Positions 1-5,517 of a DNA stretch of 12,874 nucleotides are shown here, in pieces. A program made the position numbers and the translations under genes. The notes beneath the pieces were generated by a model, which had not been told where the DNA came from, did not search any database, and saw nothing but the letters and a program-made list of their open reading frames with translations. The DNA comes from Thermococcus sp. (GTDB lineage Archaea > Methanobacteriota_B > Thermococci > Thermococcales > Thermococcaceae). Every line of letters begins with the position of its first letter. Within the stretch, counting starts at the first letter, position 1. The stretch is taken from NCBI GenBank assembly GCA_026987155.1, contig JALSNG010000045.1, positions 1-12,874 of the forward strand, given 5' to 3'.

Positions 1-642
1 CCATATCTCAATGAGTATCGGCTGCTCCCCGTCACCTTCCCTGATCTCAACCTTCTCGATGGCCAGAGCTGAAACCGCGTGTATGTCCACCTTGTCCTTC
101 TTGTGGACGAGCCTGCTTCTCCCGGCCTCCATGTCGCAGCCGTCCGCTATAGTAACGAGCGAGCCCTCGATGGTGGTGCACGGAACCGCCTCGTCGTGGG
201 TGTATATGGCATTGAGGGTGAGTGCCTTTAGGAGGAGTGGATCTCTTTCCTCGAACTCCCTCACGAGCTTCTCGATTATCGGTTCCGCGAGAAAAACGCT
301 GAACTGGTAGTGGTTTATCCTGTGTATCATGTTGCCAATGTCGTGGAACAGCGCTCCGAAGGCCACTATGAACTTGCTCCAGCGGAAGGGCTTGCCGAGC
401 TTTTCTGCCGTCGTTTGGATTCCGAACTTCCCGATGATGTTGAGCAGCTCAAGCGCCCGCCTGGTCGTGAGGAGGACGTGAATCGGCCCGTGGTCGTTGA
501 AGCCGTAGACGTTCAGAACGATGTAGTTGGTCGTCTCGAAGTAATAGAGATACTCCCTGAATGCCCTCTCGTATAGCCCGTAGAGTTCATCGTCTCCAAG
601 GAGTTCCCTAATCTCACCTAAGAGTTCTTCCTCCGTGTACAT
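1..642 (-). CDS. HD-domain metal-dependent phosphohydrolase, 3' end outside the window
   Basis: Reading frame open from the ATG at 642 to the left edge (214 codons, no stop), so the C-terminus is missing. The residues fit the HD superfamily of metal-dependent phosphohydrolases: H51 and H55 in an HGPIH segment, the H100-D101 pair in a LFHDIGN motif, H111, and an ADGCD segment with D167 and D170. These resemble archaeal proteins usually annotated only as 'HD domain protein'. The substrate cannot be deduced. The start is supported by GGGTGG about 5 nt upstream and a TATA-like TTCTTAAAA at 675-683, giving a short leader. It is divergent from the toxin-antitoxin pair on the other strand. No signal peptide or membrane segment is seen, so a cytosolic enzyme is likely. 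The family is fairly sure; the function is not. Confidence 0.8.
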   Translation of the reverse strand, partial: MYTEEELLGEIRELLGDDELYGLYERAFREYLYYFETTNYIVLNVYGFNDHGPIHVLLTTRRALELLNIIGKFGIQTTAEKLGKPFRWSKFIVAFGALFHDIGNMIHRINHYQFSVFLAEPIIEKLVREFEERDPLLLKALTLNAIYTHDEAVPCTTIEGSLVTIADGCDMEAGRSRLVHKKDKVDIHAVSALAIEKVEIREGDGEQPILIEIW

Positions 643-674
643 TCTTTCCACCCAATGACGTGGAGGGGAGGGTG

Positions 675-705
675 TTTTAAGAATTGTGTCGAAATGGATA
701 AATAT
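675..705. promoter_or_regulatory. Divergent promoters of the HD protein and the DUF104/PIN module
   Basis: On the minus strand TTCTTAAAA (675-683) lies about 37 nt before the HD-protein ATG at 642, so transcription would start near 653. On the plus strand GATAAATAT (696-704), preceded by an A-rich BRE-like stretch, predicts a start near 727, nine or so bases before the ATG at 736. The second box argues against any antitoxin start upstream of 736. Confidence 0.45.
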
Positions 706-735
706 GAGGTCACTGAAATAATAGCTGTGGTGGGT

Positions 736-924
736 ATGGAAAGTGTAAGGGCAGTTTACAGGCATGGGGTACTGGTTCCTGAGAAGAGGCTTGATTTAAA
801 AGAAGGTGAAGAGGTAATCATCGTCCTTAAAAAGCCGAGTAGGATTGAGGGGTACTTTGGCATATTTAAAAAGGAGGACGTTGAAGAGGTCATAGAGGAG
901 ATAGAGAATGAGGGTGTTCTTTGA
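736..924 (+). CDS. DUF104 (AF2212-like) antitoxin of a VapBC-type module
   Basis: A 62-residue protein with the N-terminal pattern of DUF104 (PF01954): a V-R-A-V-Y segment, then HGVLVPE, then LDLKEGEEV, followed by an acidic helical tail ending VEEVIEEIENEGVL. Members of this family are antitoxins partnered with PIN-domain toxins in archaea; the N-terminal beta part is expected to bind DNA or dimerise and the acidic tail to cover the toxin active site. The frame is open further upstream (to 655), but the promoter box at 696-704 and the GGTGGG just before the ATG favour 736. It overlaps the toxin gene by 17 nt, so the two are translationally coupled. Autoregulation is likely from family knowledge but no operator is visible. 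The gene appears more AT-rich than the aIF2 gamma gene. Confidence 0.8.
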   Translation: MESVRAVYRHGVLVPEKRLDLKEGEEVIIVLKKPSRIEGYFGIFKKEDVEEVIEEIENEGVL

Positions 925-1327
925 CAGCAACGTGTTCCTGAAGTTCCTTGGAGGCGAGGAAAAAGCCCGCAGTCTTATTGAACTCGTTGAGTTGGGAGAA
1001 ATTGAAGGTGTCATTAATCCTGTTGTTCTCTCTGAAGTGAGTTATGGGTATCTACGGTTGACGACAGGTTTGAGCCCGTACAACTTAAAGAAAAAGTTCC
1101 CGAAGATTAGCATGGATTTGTCACCTGTTAGGGAGCTTTTGTCAGATTTTACGCTTGTGAACCCAGCGTATTCCATGAACGACCTTCTTGGGGTAATCTC
1201 AACTTATCGACTCCTCCCAAACGACGCTTCCATAGCATTGACGTGCAGGATTGAAGGTATCAAAAAGATAGCTACCTTCGATTCTGACTTTGAACGAGTT
1301 GACTTCCTTGAAATAATGGACGTTTAG
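908..1327 (+). CDS. PIN-domain ribonuclease toxin (VapC-type)
   Basis: A 139-residue PIN-domain protein. The acidic residues that coordinate the metal in this fold are all in place: D6 in FFDSN, E43 in VLSEV, D106 in PNDASIA, and D125/D127 in ATFDSDF. The toxin is therefore predicted to be catalytically intact. VapC toxins are Mg-dependent endoribonucleases; characterised ones cut tRNA or rRNA, but the target here cannot be read from sequence. The ATG at 908 lies inside the antitoxin gene, with GGAG about 8 nt upstream. The gene ends with TAG at 1327, and the very next base begins the stop codon of the convergent PIN gene. No other gene of the module is seen. The module could be replaced by a generic PIN/DUF104 pair name if family boundaries differ. 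Confidence 0.85.
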   Translation: MRVFFDSNVFLKFLGGEEKARSLIELVELGEIEGVINPVVLSEVSYGYLRLTTGLSPYNLKKKFPKISMDLSPVRELLSDFTLVNPAYSMNDLLGVISTYRLLPNDASIALTCRIEGIKKIATFDSDFERVDFLEIMDV

Positions 1328-1744
1328 TTACTCCAGCATTCCCTCAAGCTCGAGGATTTTTTTCGAGCGGAGATAAATGACCGGAACGCCCTTCTCCCTC
1401 AGCCTTCTCTTTAGTCCCTTGTCGTTGGTGCACACTATAACGCGCTCGTTTTTTGCCGCAAAGTCAAAAATCTGGTCGTCTATGGGTCTTTCCCCAAAGC
1501 GGCCTATCTCAACTACCTCGAACCTCTTCGCGAGCTTTTTGGCCATCCTGATGGCGAGAAAATCCTTCCCTCTGGCCTTCCTCTCTATAACCCCTAACTC
1601 CTGAAGGACGACGTTGGGGACAGCTATTCTAAACCTCACGTCGAGAACCCTGTTCAGCTCGCCGATTATGTCAACGCCGAACTGCCCTGGAATCAGCAGA
1701 AAGTTCGTGTCCGGAATCACCAGCCACTCCCTTTTTTCGCCCAT
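1328..1744 (-). CDS. FCF1-like PIN-domain protein downstream of aIF2 gamma
   Basis: A 138-residue PIN-domain protein with D12 (PDTNFLL), E49 (LQEL), D89/D90 (PIDDQIFDFA) and D108 (CTNDKGLK), the layout of the FCF1/UTP24-like branch rather than of VapC toxins. Eukaryotic FCF1 acts in 18S rRNA processing. Archaeal relatives lie in translation gene clusters and are often suggested to process rRNA, but that role is inferred here from family and context. The frame could begin at a GTG at 1753, but GGTGAGG directly before the ATG at 1744 makes 1744 the better start. Its start lies 33 nt after the aIF2 gamma stop and no separate promoter is evident, so it is probably co-transcribed with that gene. 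No antitoxin accompanies it. Confidence 0.82.
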   Translation of the reverse strand: MGEKREWLVIPDTNFLLIPGQFGVDIIGELNRVLDVRFRIAVPNVVLQELGVIERKARGKDFLAIRMAKKLAKRFEVVEIGRFGERPIDDQIFDFAAKNERVIVCTNDKGLKRRLREKGVPVIYLRSKKILELEGMLE

Positions 1745-1777
1745 CAACCTCACCGAAATTAAAGGGGTAAGAAGAGC

Positions 1778-3010
1778 TCACTCCCTTATGAAGCCGTAGC
1801 CTATGAGGCGCCACCTTGAGCCGACCTGTCTGCTTATGGCAACTCTGTCGCCAGCTTCCGCACATATCGGTATCTGGAGCTTGAGCTCGACTTCGTTCTT
1901 GCCTAAACCTGTGACGAGACCCATAGTTCTGGCCGTTCCGACGTTGAGGAGGAGCACTTCTCTTCTCTTTATCGGCTCGACCTTGAGCTCCTCCTCGGTT
2001 CCGACGACGCGCTCAAGGAGGTGAACCTCAAGCCTGAGCTCGTCCCAAACCGGGGGCAATTTTCCCGGTTTTCCGACGACGTTTCCGGCCATCAGGTCGC
2101 CTTTGGTCAGGTAGGGGTCGAGTTTGGTCCCAACACCGACCAGGCCTCCTGGATAAGCTTCTTCGACGAACCTTCCGCCGGCCTGGAGGGAGACTATCTC
2201 CGTCGTTATAGGCTCGTACTTTATCCTGCCGTGGTCCTCGTAGGGGACGCCCGGCCTTATCTCTATCTCGTCGCCGACCTTGAGCTTGCCCTGAATTATC
2301 GAACCGCCGATGACACCGCCGACGAGCTTCTCGGGCCTGGTTCCCGGTTTGTTGACGTCGAAGCTCCTGAGAACCAGCATCTTGGGGGGCTTCTTGAGGT
2401 CGTGCTTCGGGGTTGGTATGAACTCCTCTATGGCGTGAAGGAGAACGTCGACGTTCGCGCCATGAAGGGCAGAAATCGGGATTATCGGGGCGTTCTCGGC
2501 GACTGTTCCAGCAACGAACTCCTTTATCTCGTGGTACCTCTCGATGACCTTCTCCCTGTCAACCAGCTCGATCTTGTTGAGGGCTATGACGATGTTCTTG
2601 TTGCCGACTATCTGGAGGGCCATGAGGTGCTCCCTGGTCTGGGGCATAACTCCTTCGTTGGCCGCTATAACCAAGACGGCACCGTCCATGAGGGAGGCAC
2701 CTGCGAGCATGGTGGTCATCAGGGCCTCGTGGCCGGGGGCGTCAATGAAAGAAACGCGCCTCTCGAACTCGGTCTCGGCACCGCAGTACGGGCAGACCGG
2801 CGAGGTGGAGTACCTGCCGCACTTAGGGCACTTCCTTATCTCGGCATCTGCGAACCCTATCTTGATCGTGATTCCCCTTCTCAGCTCCTCGCTGTGGGTG
2901 TCAGTCCAGATTCCGGTTAAGGCCTTTGTGAGTGTCGTTTTACCGTGATCAACGTGACCAACCATTCCGATGTTAACCTCGGCTTGCTTAAACTCCTTCT
3001 TCTTTGCCAT
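1778..3010 (-). CDS. eif2g: Translation initiation factor aIF2, gamma subunit (GTPase)
   Basis: A 410-residue protein, the normal length for archaeal aIF2 gamma. Together with alpha and beta subunits it delivers initiator Met-tRNA to the small ribosomal subunit; gamma binds GTP and the tRNA. GTPase motifs are complete: G1 GHVDHGKT (18-25), switch T48, G3 DAPGH (90-94), G4 NKIE (145-148) and G5 SAL (180-182). The gamma-specific zinc knuckle is present as C61/C64 and C73/C76. EF-Tu-like domains II and III follow. The ATG at 3010 is preceded by GGGGTGAG, 7 nt away, and by a TATA box at 3045-3052, so the gene has its own promoter. The FCF1-like PIN gene follows it. In many archaea S6e is a close neighbour; here a secreted-protein gene lies between. 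Confidence 0.97.
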   Translation of the reverse strand: MAKKKEFKQAEVNIGMVGHVDHGKTTLTKALTGIWTDTHSEELRRGITIKIGFADAEIRKCPKCGRYSTSPVCPYCGAETEFERRVSFIDAPGHEALMTTMLAGASLMDGAVLVIAANEGVMPQTREHLMALQIVGNKNIVIALNKIELVDREKVIERYHEIKEFVAGTVAENAPIIPISALHGANVDVLLHAIEEFIPTPKHDLKKPPKMLVLRSFDVNKPGTRPEKLVGGVIGGSIIQGKLKVGDEIEIRPGVPYEDHGRIKYEPITTEIVSLQAGGRFVEEAYPGGLVGVGTKLDPYLTKGDLMAGNVVGKPGKLPPVWDELRLEVHLLERVVGTEEELKVEPIKRREVLLLNVGTARTMGLVTGLGKNEVELKLQIPICAEAGDRVAISRQVGSRWRLIGYGFIRE

Positions 3011-3022
3011 CTTCTCTCACCC

Positions 3023-3052
3023 CTAAATTTAGAGCGTCGGCCGGTTTATTAA
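3023..3052 (-). promoter_or_regulatory. Promoter of eif2g with a palindrome at the predicted start site
   Basis: TTAATAAA (3045-3052 on the minus strand) is a good archaeal TATA box, and the predicted transcription start falls near 3023. The 10-bp perfect palindrome CTAAATTTAG occupies 3023-3032, right at or just before that start. The leader would be about 12 nt and includes the GGGGTGAG ribosome binding site. The palindrome may be incidental or may be a repressor site. Confidence 0.45.
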
Positions 3053-3112
3053 GGTTACCTCAATGGGAAGAAGCTTCCGGAAACTGGTTGGAGGTCTGAT
3101 TTACCCGCGAAC

Positions 3113-3137
3113 GACAACCGGAAAGGTTGGGGTTGTC
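3113..3137. repeat. Inverted repeat in the intergenic region upstream of eif2g
   Basis: GACAACC (3113-3119) and GGTTGTC (3131-3137) form a perfect 7-bp stem. An alternative 5-bp stem CAACC/GGTTG (3115-3119 with 3125-3129) uses the same left arm, so two mutually exclusive hairpins can be drawn. It lies upstream of the eif2g TATA box, in a stretch (3053-3214) without a convincing gene. No C/D-box pattern was found there. It could be an operator, part of an unrecognised RNA, or incidental. Confidence 0.35.
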
Positions 3138-3194
3138 AGTAAAATTGAGGCCCGTTCCAGACTCAAGGTTTCCGCAGCTTCAGAACCTTCACAG

Positions 3195-3233
3195 CATGGA
3201 AAAGAATAAGAACAGTTGATTCTTTTAATCAAC
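3195..3233 (-). terminator. Hairpin plus T-rich tract ending the secreted-protein gene
   Basis: A 7-bp perfect stem GTTGATT (3215-3221) / AATCAAC (3227-3233) with a 5-nt loop includes the TAA stop codon (3225-3227). Read on the minus strand it is followed by a T-rich run, TGTTCTTATTCTTTTCC (3195-3211). Archaeal termination depends mainly on the T tract. The hairpin resembles a bacterial intrinsic terminator and may also help, or may protect the mRNA end. Confidence 0.45.
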
Positions 3234-4592
3234 CTCGATGTACAGGCCTATGGGGACGTTCACTCTATCGTAGCTCGTCCAGAACCAGTGTTTTACGGGG
3301 ATTTCCACGGCGTATTTGCCCTCCATTGCATAAAATGTTACCCTGTTTGAGGGCCCCTTGTTTTTGAGGTGGCCGAGCATGACGTAGCTTGAATAATCAC
3401 TCGTGCTGAAGCCAACGGTTATCGTTGCAAACCACGGTGGAAGACTTTTTCCTGAGAGGAACTCCAGAATAGCACCCACTGGAATGCCAACACCAAAGCT
3501 TTGGCCATCACTCCCCGCGTAAATGCGTCCGTAGAACTCTGAGATTGATATCGGGTTGTTTACTCCAGCTGATATTCCACTTGATTTCTTCATCCACTCA
3601 TCTGGGAAGTTGTACGGGGGCTTCCCTAAAGTTGATCCACTTACTATGTGTTTTATCTCTCCACTAACCCGGTCTATTGTGAATCCATCTATTTTTGCGA
3701 AGTACCTCTCGTTCCCCGTGGGCTCGCAGGAGACGGAGCAGTAGTACTCTTTCTGGTAAATGTAGTGAACGGTACCCCTAACCCACACATAGCCCCAAGA
3801 GTGTGAGGGGACCGTTATGTCCTCGCCTCCCGCGAAATAATTGGTTGTGGACCTTCCGAGGACTTTGACCGTTATCGAATCTGGGTCGAAGGTTATCCTT
3901 TTTGATATTTCCTCACCGAAGGCCACCGTGACGTCGGGACCCCAGTATTTGTGAACCATCATCCCAATGTCTGCCGTCCCAAAAACCCTGCTGTTGGCTT
4001 TATTGTGAATTATGAGGATGGGTATCTTCACGTTTTTGTAGGATTCCTCTTTCACCGTTTCCCAGACGTAATACACGTCGTGTGCCATGGGACGCTGTTC
4101 GGAAATTTTCATTTCTGGGTTACCCCGTTTTTGATGGCTTAGCTCTTTGACCCTTGCTTCTTTTAGGTTTATCTGCAGTCTGAGGCTCTTCGCGAGAGTG
4201 TTGCCTTCCAGCCCGCTTTCAAAGCTCTCCGGGGGGAGAGTGTAGAGTTTTCCATCCTTTATTACCCATAGGTCCACGCCGATGAATGCGGTTTTAGAGC
4301 CCTTCTTTTTGGCTATCTCTTTGGCCATTCTAAAGTCCTGGGAAGAGAGTTTGATAACGTTGTTGGAAAACATGAAGTGCCTTTCAATGCTTCCCCTGCT
4401 TAGGACCTTAAATTTTCCCTCTTCATCAAAGGTCCAGATGGTGTAGTAAACCTTCCCCTGGTCTGTTAAGGGACTCCCTTTCTCATCAACGAGAATCAGC
4501 TTTGCCCCGCCAAGTGGGGAAGCTTTTATGTAGCCGATGGTTCCAACCATCAGCAGCCCCAACAGGACTGCCAACAGACCTTTCCACTTCAT
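3225..4592 (-). CDS. Secreted protein of unknown function
   Basis: A 455-residue protein I do not recognise. It begins MKWKG, followed by a hydrophobic stretch LLAVLLGLLMVGTIGYI and a small-residue region ending near A25-S25/P26, a typical signal peptide. No second membrane segment is evident, so the mature protein is probably exported or lies at the surface. The rest is rich in beta-prone, aromatic segments, with a mixed charged part near residues 85-170 and a closely spaced cysteine pair (C285 and C289) that could form a disulfide. The frame is open to a further ATG at 4634, but the TATA box at 4641-4648 predicts transcription starting near 4620, and GAGGGG lies just before the ATG at 4592, so 4592 is chosen. 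The gene is monocistronic and appears more AT-rich than its ribosomal and aIF2 neighbours, which fits late insertion. Confidence 0.8.
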   Translation of the reverse strand: MKWKGLLAVLLGLLMVGTIGYIKASPLGGAKLILVDEKGSPLTDQGKVYYTIWTFDEEGKFKVLSRGSIERHFMFSNNVIKLSSQDFRMAKEIAKKKGSKTAFIGVDLWVIKDGKLYTLPPESFESGLEGNTLAKSLRLQINLKEARVKELSHQKRGNPEMKISEQRPMAHDVYYVWETVKEESYKNVKIPILIIHNKANSRVFGTADIGMMVHKYWGPDVTVAFGEEISKRITFDPDSITVKVLGRSTTNYFAGGEDITVPSHSWGYVWVRGTVHYIYQKEYYCSVSCEPTGNERYFAKIDGFTIDRVSGEIKHIVSGSTLGKPPYNFPDEWMKKSSGISAGVNNPISISEFYGRIYAGSDGQSFGVGIPVGAILEFLSGKSLPPWFATITVGFSTSDYSSYVMLGHLKNKGPSNRVTFYAMEGKYAVEIPVKHWFWTSYDRVNVPIGLYIEVD

Positions 4593-4640
4593 GAGGTCCC
4601 CTCTATGGAGTTGTCTGCAATGCCTACTGTGCAACTTTCC

Positions 4641-4648
4641 CTTATAAG
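4641..4648 (-). promoter_or_regulatory. TATA box of the secreted-protein gene
   Basis: CTTATAAG at 4641-4648 is preceded on the minus strand by GGAAAGG, a BRE-like purine stretch. The predicted start near 4620 gives a leader of about 28 nt that carries GAGGGG. A second TATA-like element, TTATAATAAA, lies about 14 bp further upstream. The position shows the gene is transcribed separately from S6e. Confidence 0.55.
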
Positions 4649-4754
4649 CCTTTCCTTTTATTATAAGTAAGTTGTCTTCCTTTTTTTCGAGTATGAATTT
4701 ATTCTAACTTGGGATTCCATCTTAGAACAGTTCAAAAGAAGCCAGAGTAAAGGA

Positions 4755-4772
4755 GTTGCATGACAATGCAAC
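4755..4772. repeat. Short perfect hairpin downstream of S6e
   Basis: GTTGCAT (4755-4761) and ATGCAAC (4766-4772) form a perfect 7-bp stem with the 4-nt loop GACA. It lies 43 bp beyond the S6e stop codon. Read on the minus strand it precedes T-rich sequence (CTTCTTTTG), so it may act as a second terminator or 3'-end structure for S6e. On the plus strand it encloses the start codon of a possible tiny reading frame. Confidence 0.4.
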
Positions 4773-4805
4773 TGAAGGATTTAATGAATGCAGAAAGGGT
4801 TAATG

Positions 4806-4830
4806 AAAAGAAGCTCAGAAGACGAGCTTC
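4806..4830 (-). terminator. Stop-codon hairpin and T tract of S6e
   Basis: GAAGCTC (4810-4816) and GAGCTTC (4824-4830) form a perfect 7-bp stem with a 7-nt loop. The S6e TGA (4815-4817) lies in it. On the minus strand the stem is followed directly by TTTT (4806-4809). This resembles an intrinsic terminator placed on the stop codon. Confidence 0.45.
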
Positions 4831-5192
4831 ATGTTGATCTGAACGATCTCGGGGCTGATGGTGTTTCCGCGAACGGTCTTCTTCCTCCTCTCGCCCCTTT
4901 CCTTCGGCCTGAAGCCCGGACCCTTTGAAACGAGGATCTTGACCCTCCTCGGGCCGTGGACGTCTGGACGCATGGCGAAGCCGTCCTTGTCGGTTCCACC
5001 GGTTATCCTGAGCTTGACGCTTCCCGGAATCTCCTCGCCGAATATCTCGGTGAGGTTGAGCCCGAGCTCGCTCGCCGGTATCTCATCTCCTATGCGCTTC
5101 CCTACCAGCTTTTCGGCCTCTTCGCCGCTTATCTCGACCTGTCTGGCTATGCCATTCTTCGGGTTGGATATAACGAGCTTAAAGGTCGCCAT
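4815..5192 (-). CDS. rps6e: Small-subunit ribosomal protein S6e (eS6)
   Basis: A 125-residue protein, the usual size of archaeal S6e, which lacks the C-terminal phosphorylated extension of eukaryotic S6. Diagnostic segments include the N-terminal FKLVISNPKNG, the KRIGDEI loop, the strongly conserved TGGTDKDGFAMRPDV and HGPRRVKILVSKGPGFRP region, and the basic stretch RGERRKKTVRGNTIS. The ATG at 5192 follows a strong GGAGGTGGGAGG. A TATA-like element at 5266-5275 gives a leader of about 50 nt. The gene is divergent from secG. In this window it is monocistronic, since the next gene downstream has its own promoter and a stop-codon hairpin ends S6e. Identification is firm. Confidence 0.97.
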   Translation of the reverse strand: MATFKLVISNPKNGIARQVEISGEEAEKLVGKRIGDEIPASELGLNLTEIFGEEIPGSVKLRITGGTDKDGFAMRPDVHGPRRVKILVSKGPGFRPKERGERRKKTVRGNTISPEIVQINMKLVF

Positions 5193-5265
5193 TTCCTCCC
5201 ACCTCCTATGTCATTAGCGGGATTCATTGGGTAAACCCCTTATCCACTGAGCGCTGTGGGTTGGG

Positions 5266-5300
5266 CTTTAAAAAGTTTCCCATCAAAACTTTTTTATAAC
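5266..5300. promoter_or_regulatory. Divergent promoters of rps6e and secG
   Basis: CTTTAAAAAG (5266-5275), read on the minus strand, would start rps6e transcription near 5244. TTTTTTATAA (5290-5299), on the plus strand, would start secG near 5322. The two boxes are about 15 bp apart, so binding of the transcription factors at one may affect the other, linking ribosome and translocon synthesis. Confidence 0.5.
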
Positions 5301-5334
5301 CTTCCTCCAACCCTTGGTCTAAGGGGTGATGATA

Positions 5335-5508
5335 ATGGCGAGGGAAAAGACGACACTGCCGCCAACCGGTGCCGGTTTGATGAGGTTCTTTGACGAGGAC
5401 ACGAGGGCAATAAAAATATCGCCGAAGGGCGTTATAGCCCTCACGCTGATACTCGTTGCTATCGAGATTCTCCTTCATGCCTTCGGCTCTCAGATGTTCG
5501 GAGCTTAA
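5335..5508 (+). CDS. secG: Preprotein translocase subunit SecG (Sec61-beta type)
   Basis: A 57-residue protein matching archaeal Sec61-beta: an N-terminal cytosolic part with TTLPPTGAGLMRFFDED, a KISPK segment just before the membrane, and a single transmembrane helix at about residues 33-50. It is the small peripheral subunit of the SecYEG/Sec61 channel in the cytoplasmic membrane. The frame is open to a GTG at 5326 and an ATG at 5329, but GGGGTGAT (5323-5330) serves as the ribosome binding site for the ATG at 5335, which also gives the family's normal N-terminus MAREKT. It is monocistronic. Its TAA shares bases with the stop codon of the convergent coiled-coil gene. Identification is firm. 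Confidence 0.95.
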   Translation: MAREKTTLPPTGAGLMRFFDEDTRAIKISPKGVIALTLILVAIEILLHAFGSQMFGA

Positions 5509-5517
5509 ATGAAGCTC
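5501..5517. terminator. Hairpin over the overlapping stop codons of secG and the coiled-coil gene
   Basis: GAGCTT (5501-5506) and AAGCTC (5512-5517) form a 6-bp stem with a 5-nt loop. The stop codons of both convergent genes lie within it (TTAA, 5505-5508). On the plus strand it is followed by the pyrimidine-rich GTCTTCTTTAATCCCC. It is a candidate bidirectional 3'-end structure. Confidence 0.4.

Noticed and set aside
655..735. N-terminal extension of the DUF104 antitoxin
   Set aside because: It would begin upstream of the predicted transcription start near 727, and the family pattern begins just after the ATG at 736.
2021..2920. A 299-codon open frame on the plus strand opposite eif2g
   Set aside because: It is antisense to a complete, certain aIF2 gamma gene. 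Its composition mirrors GC-rich codons of the true strand and it shows no recognisable domain or promoter.
4635..4814. C/D-box or H/ACA guide RNA in the spacer between S6e and the secreted-protein gene
   Set aside because: CTGA and TGA-like words occur, but no pair of C and D boxes at proper spacing and no convincing H/ACA fold was found.
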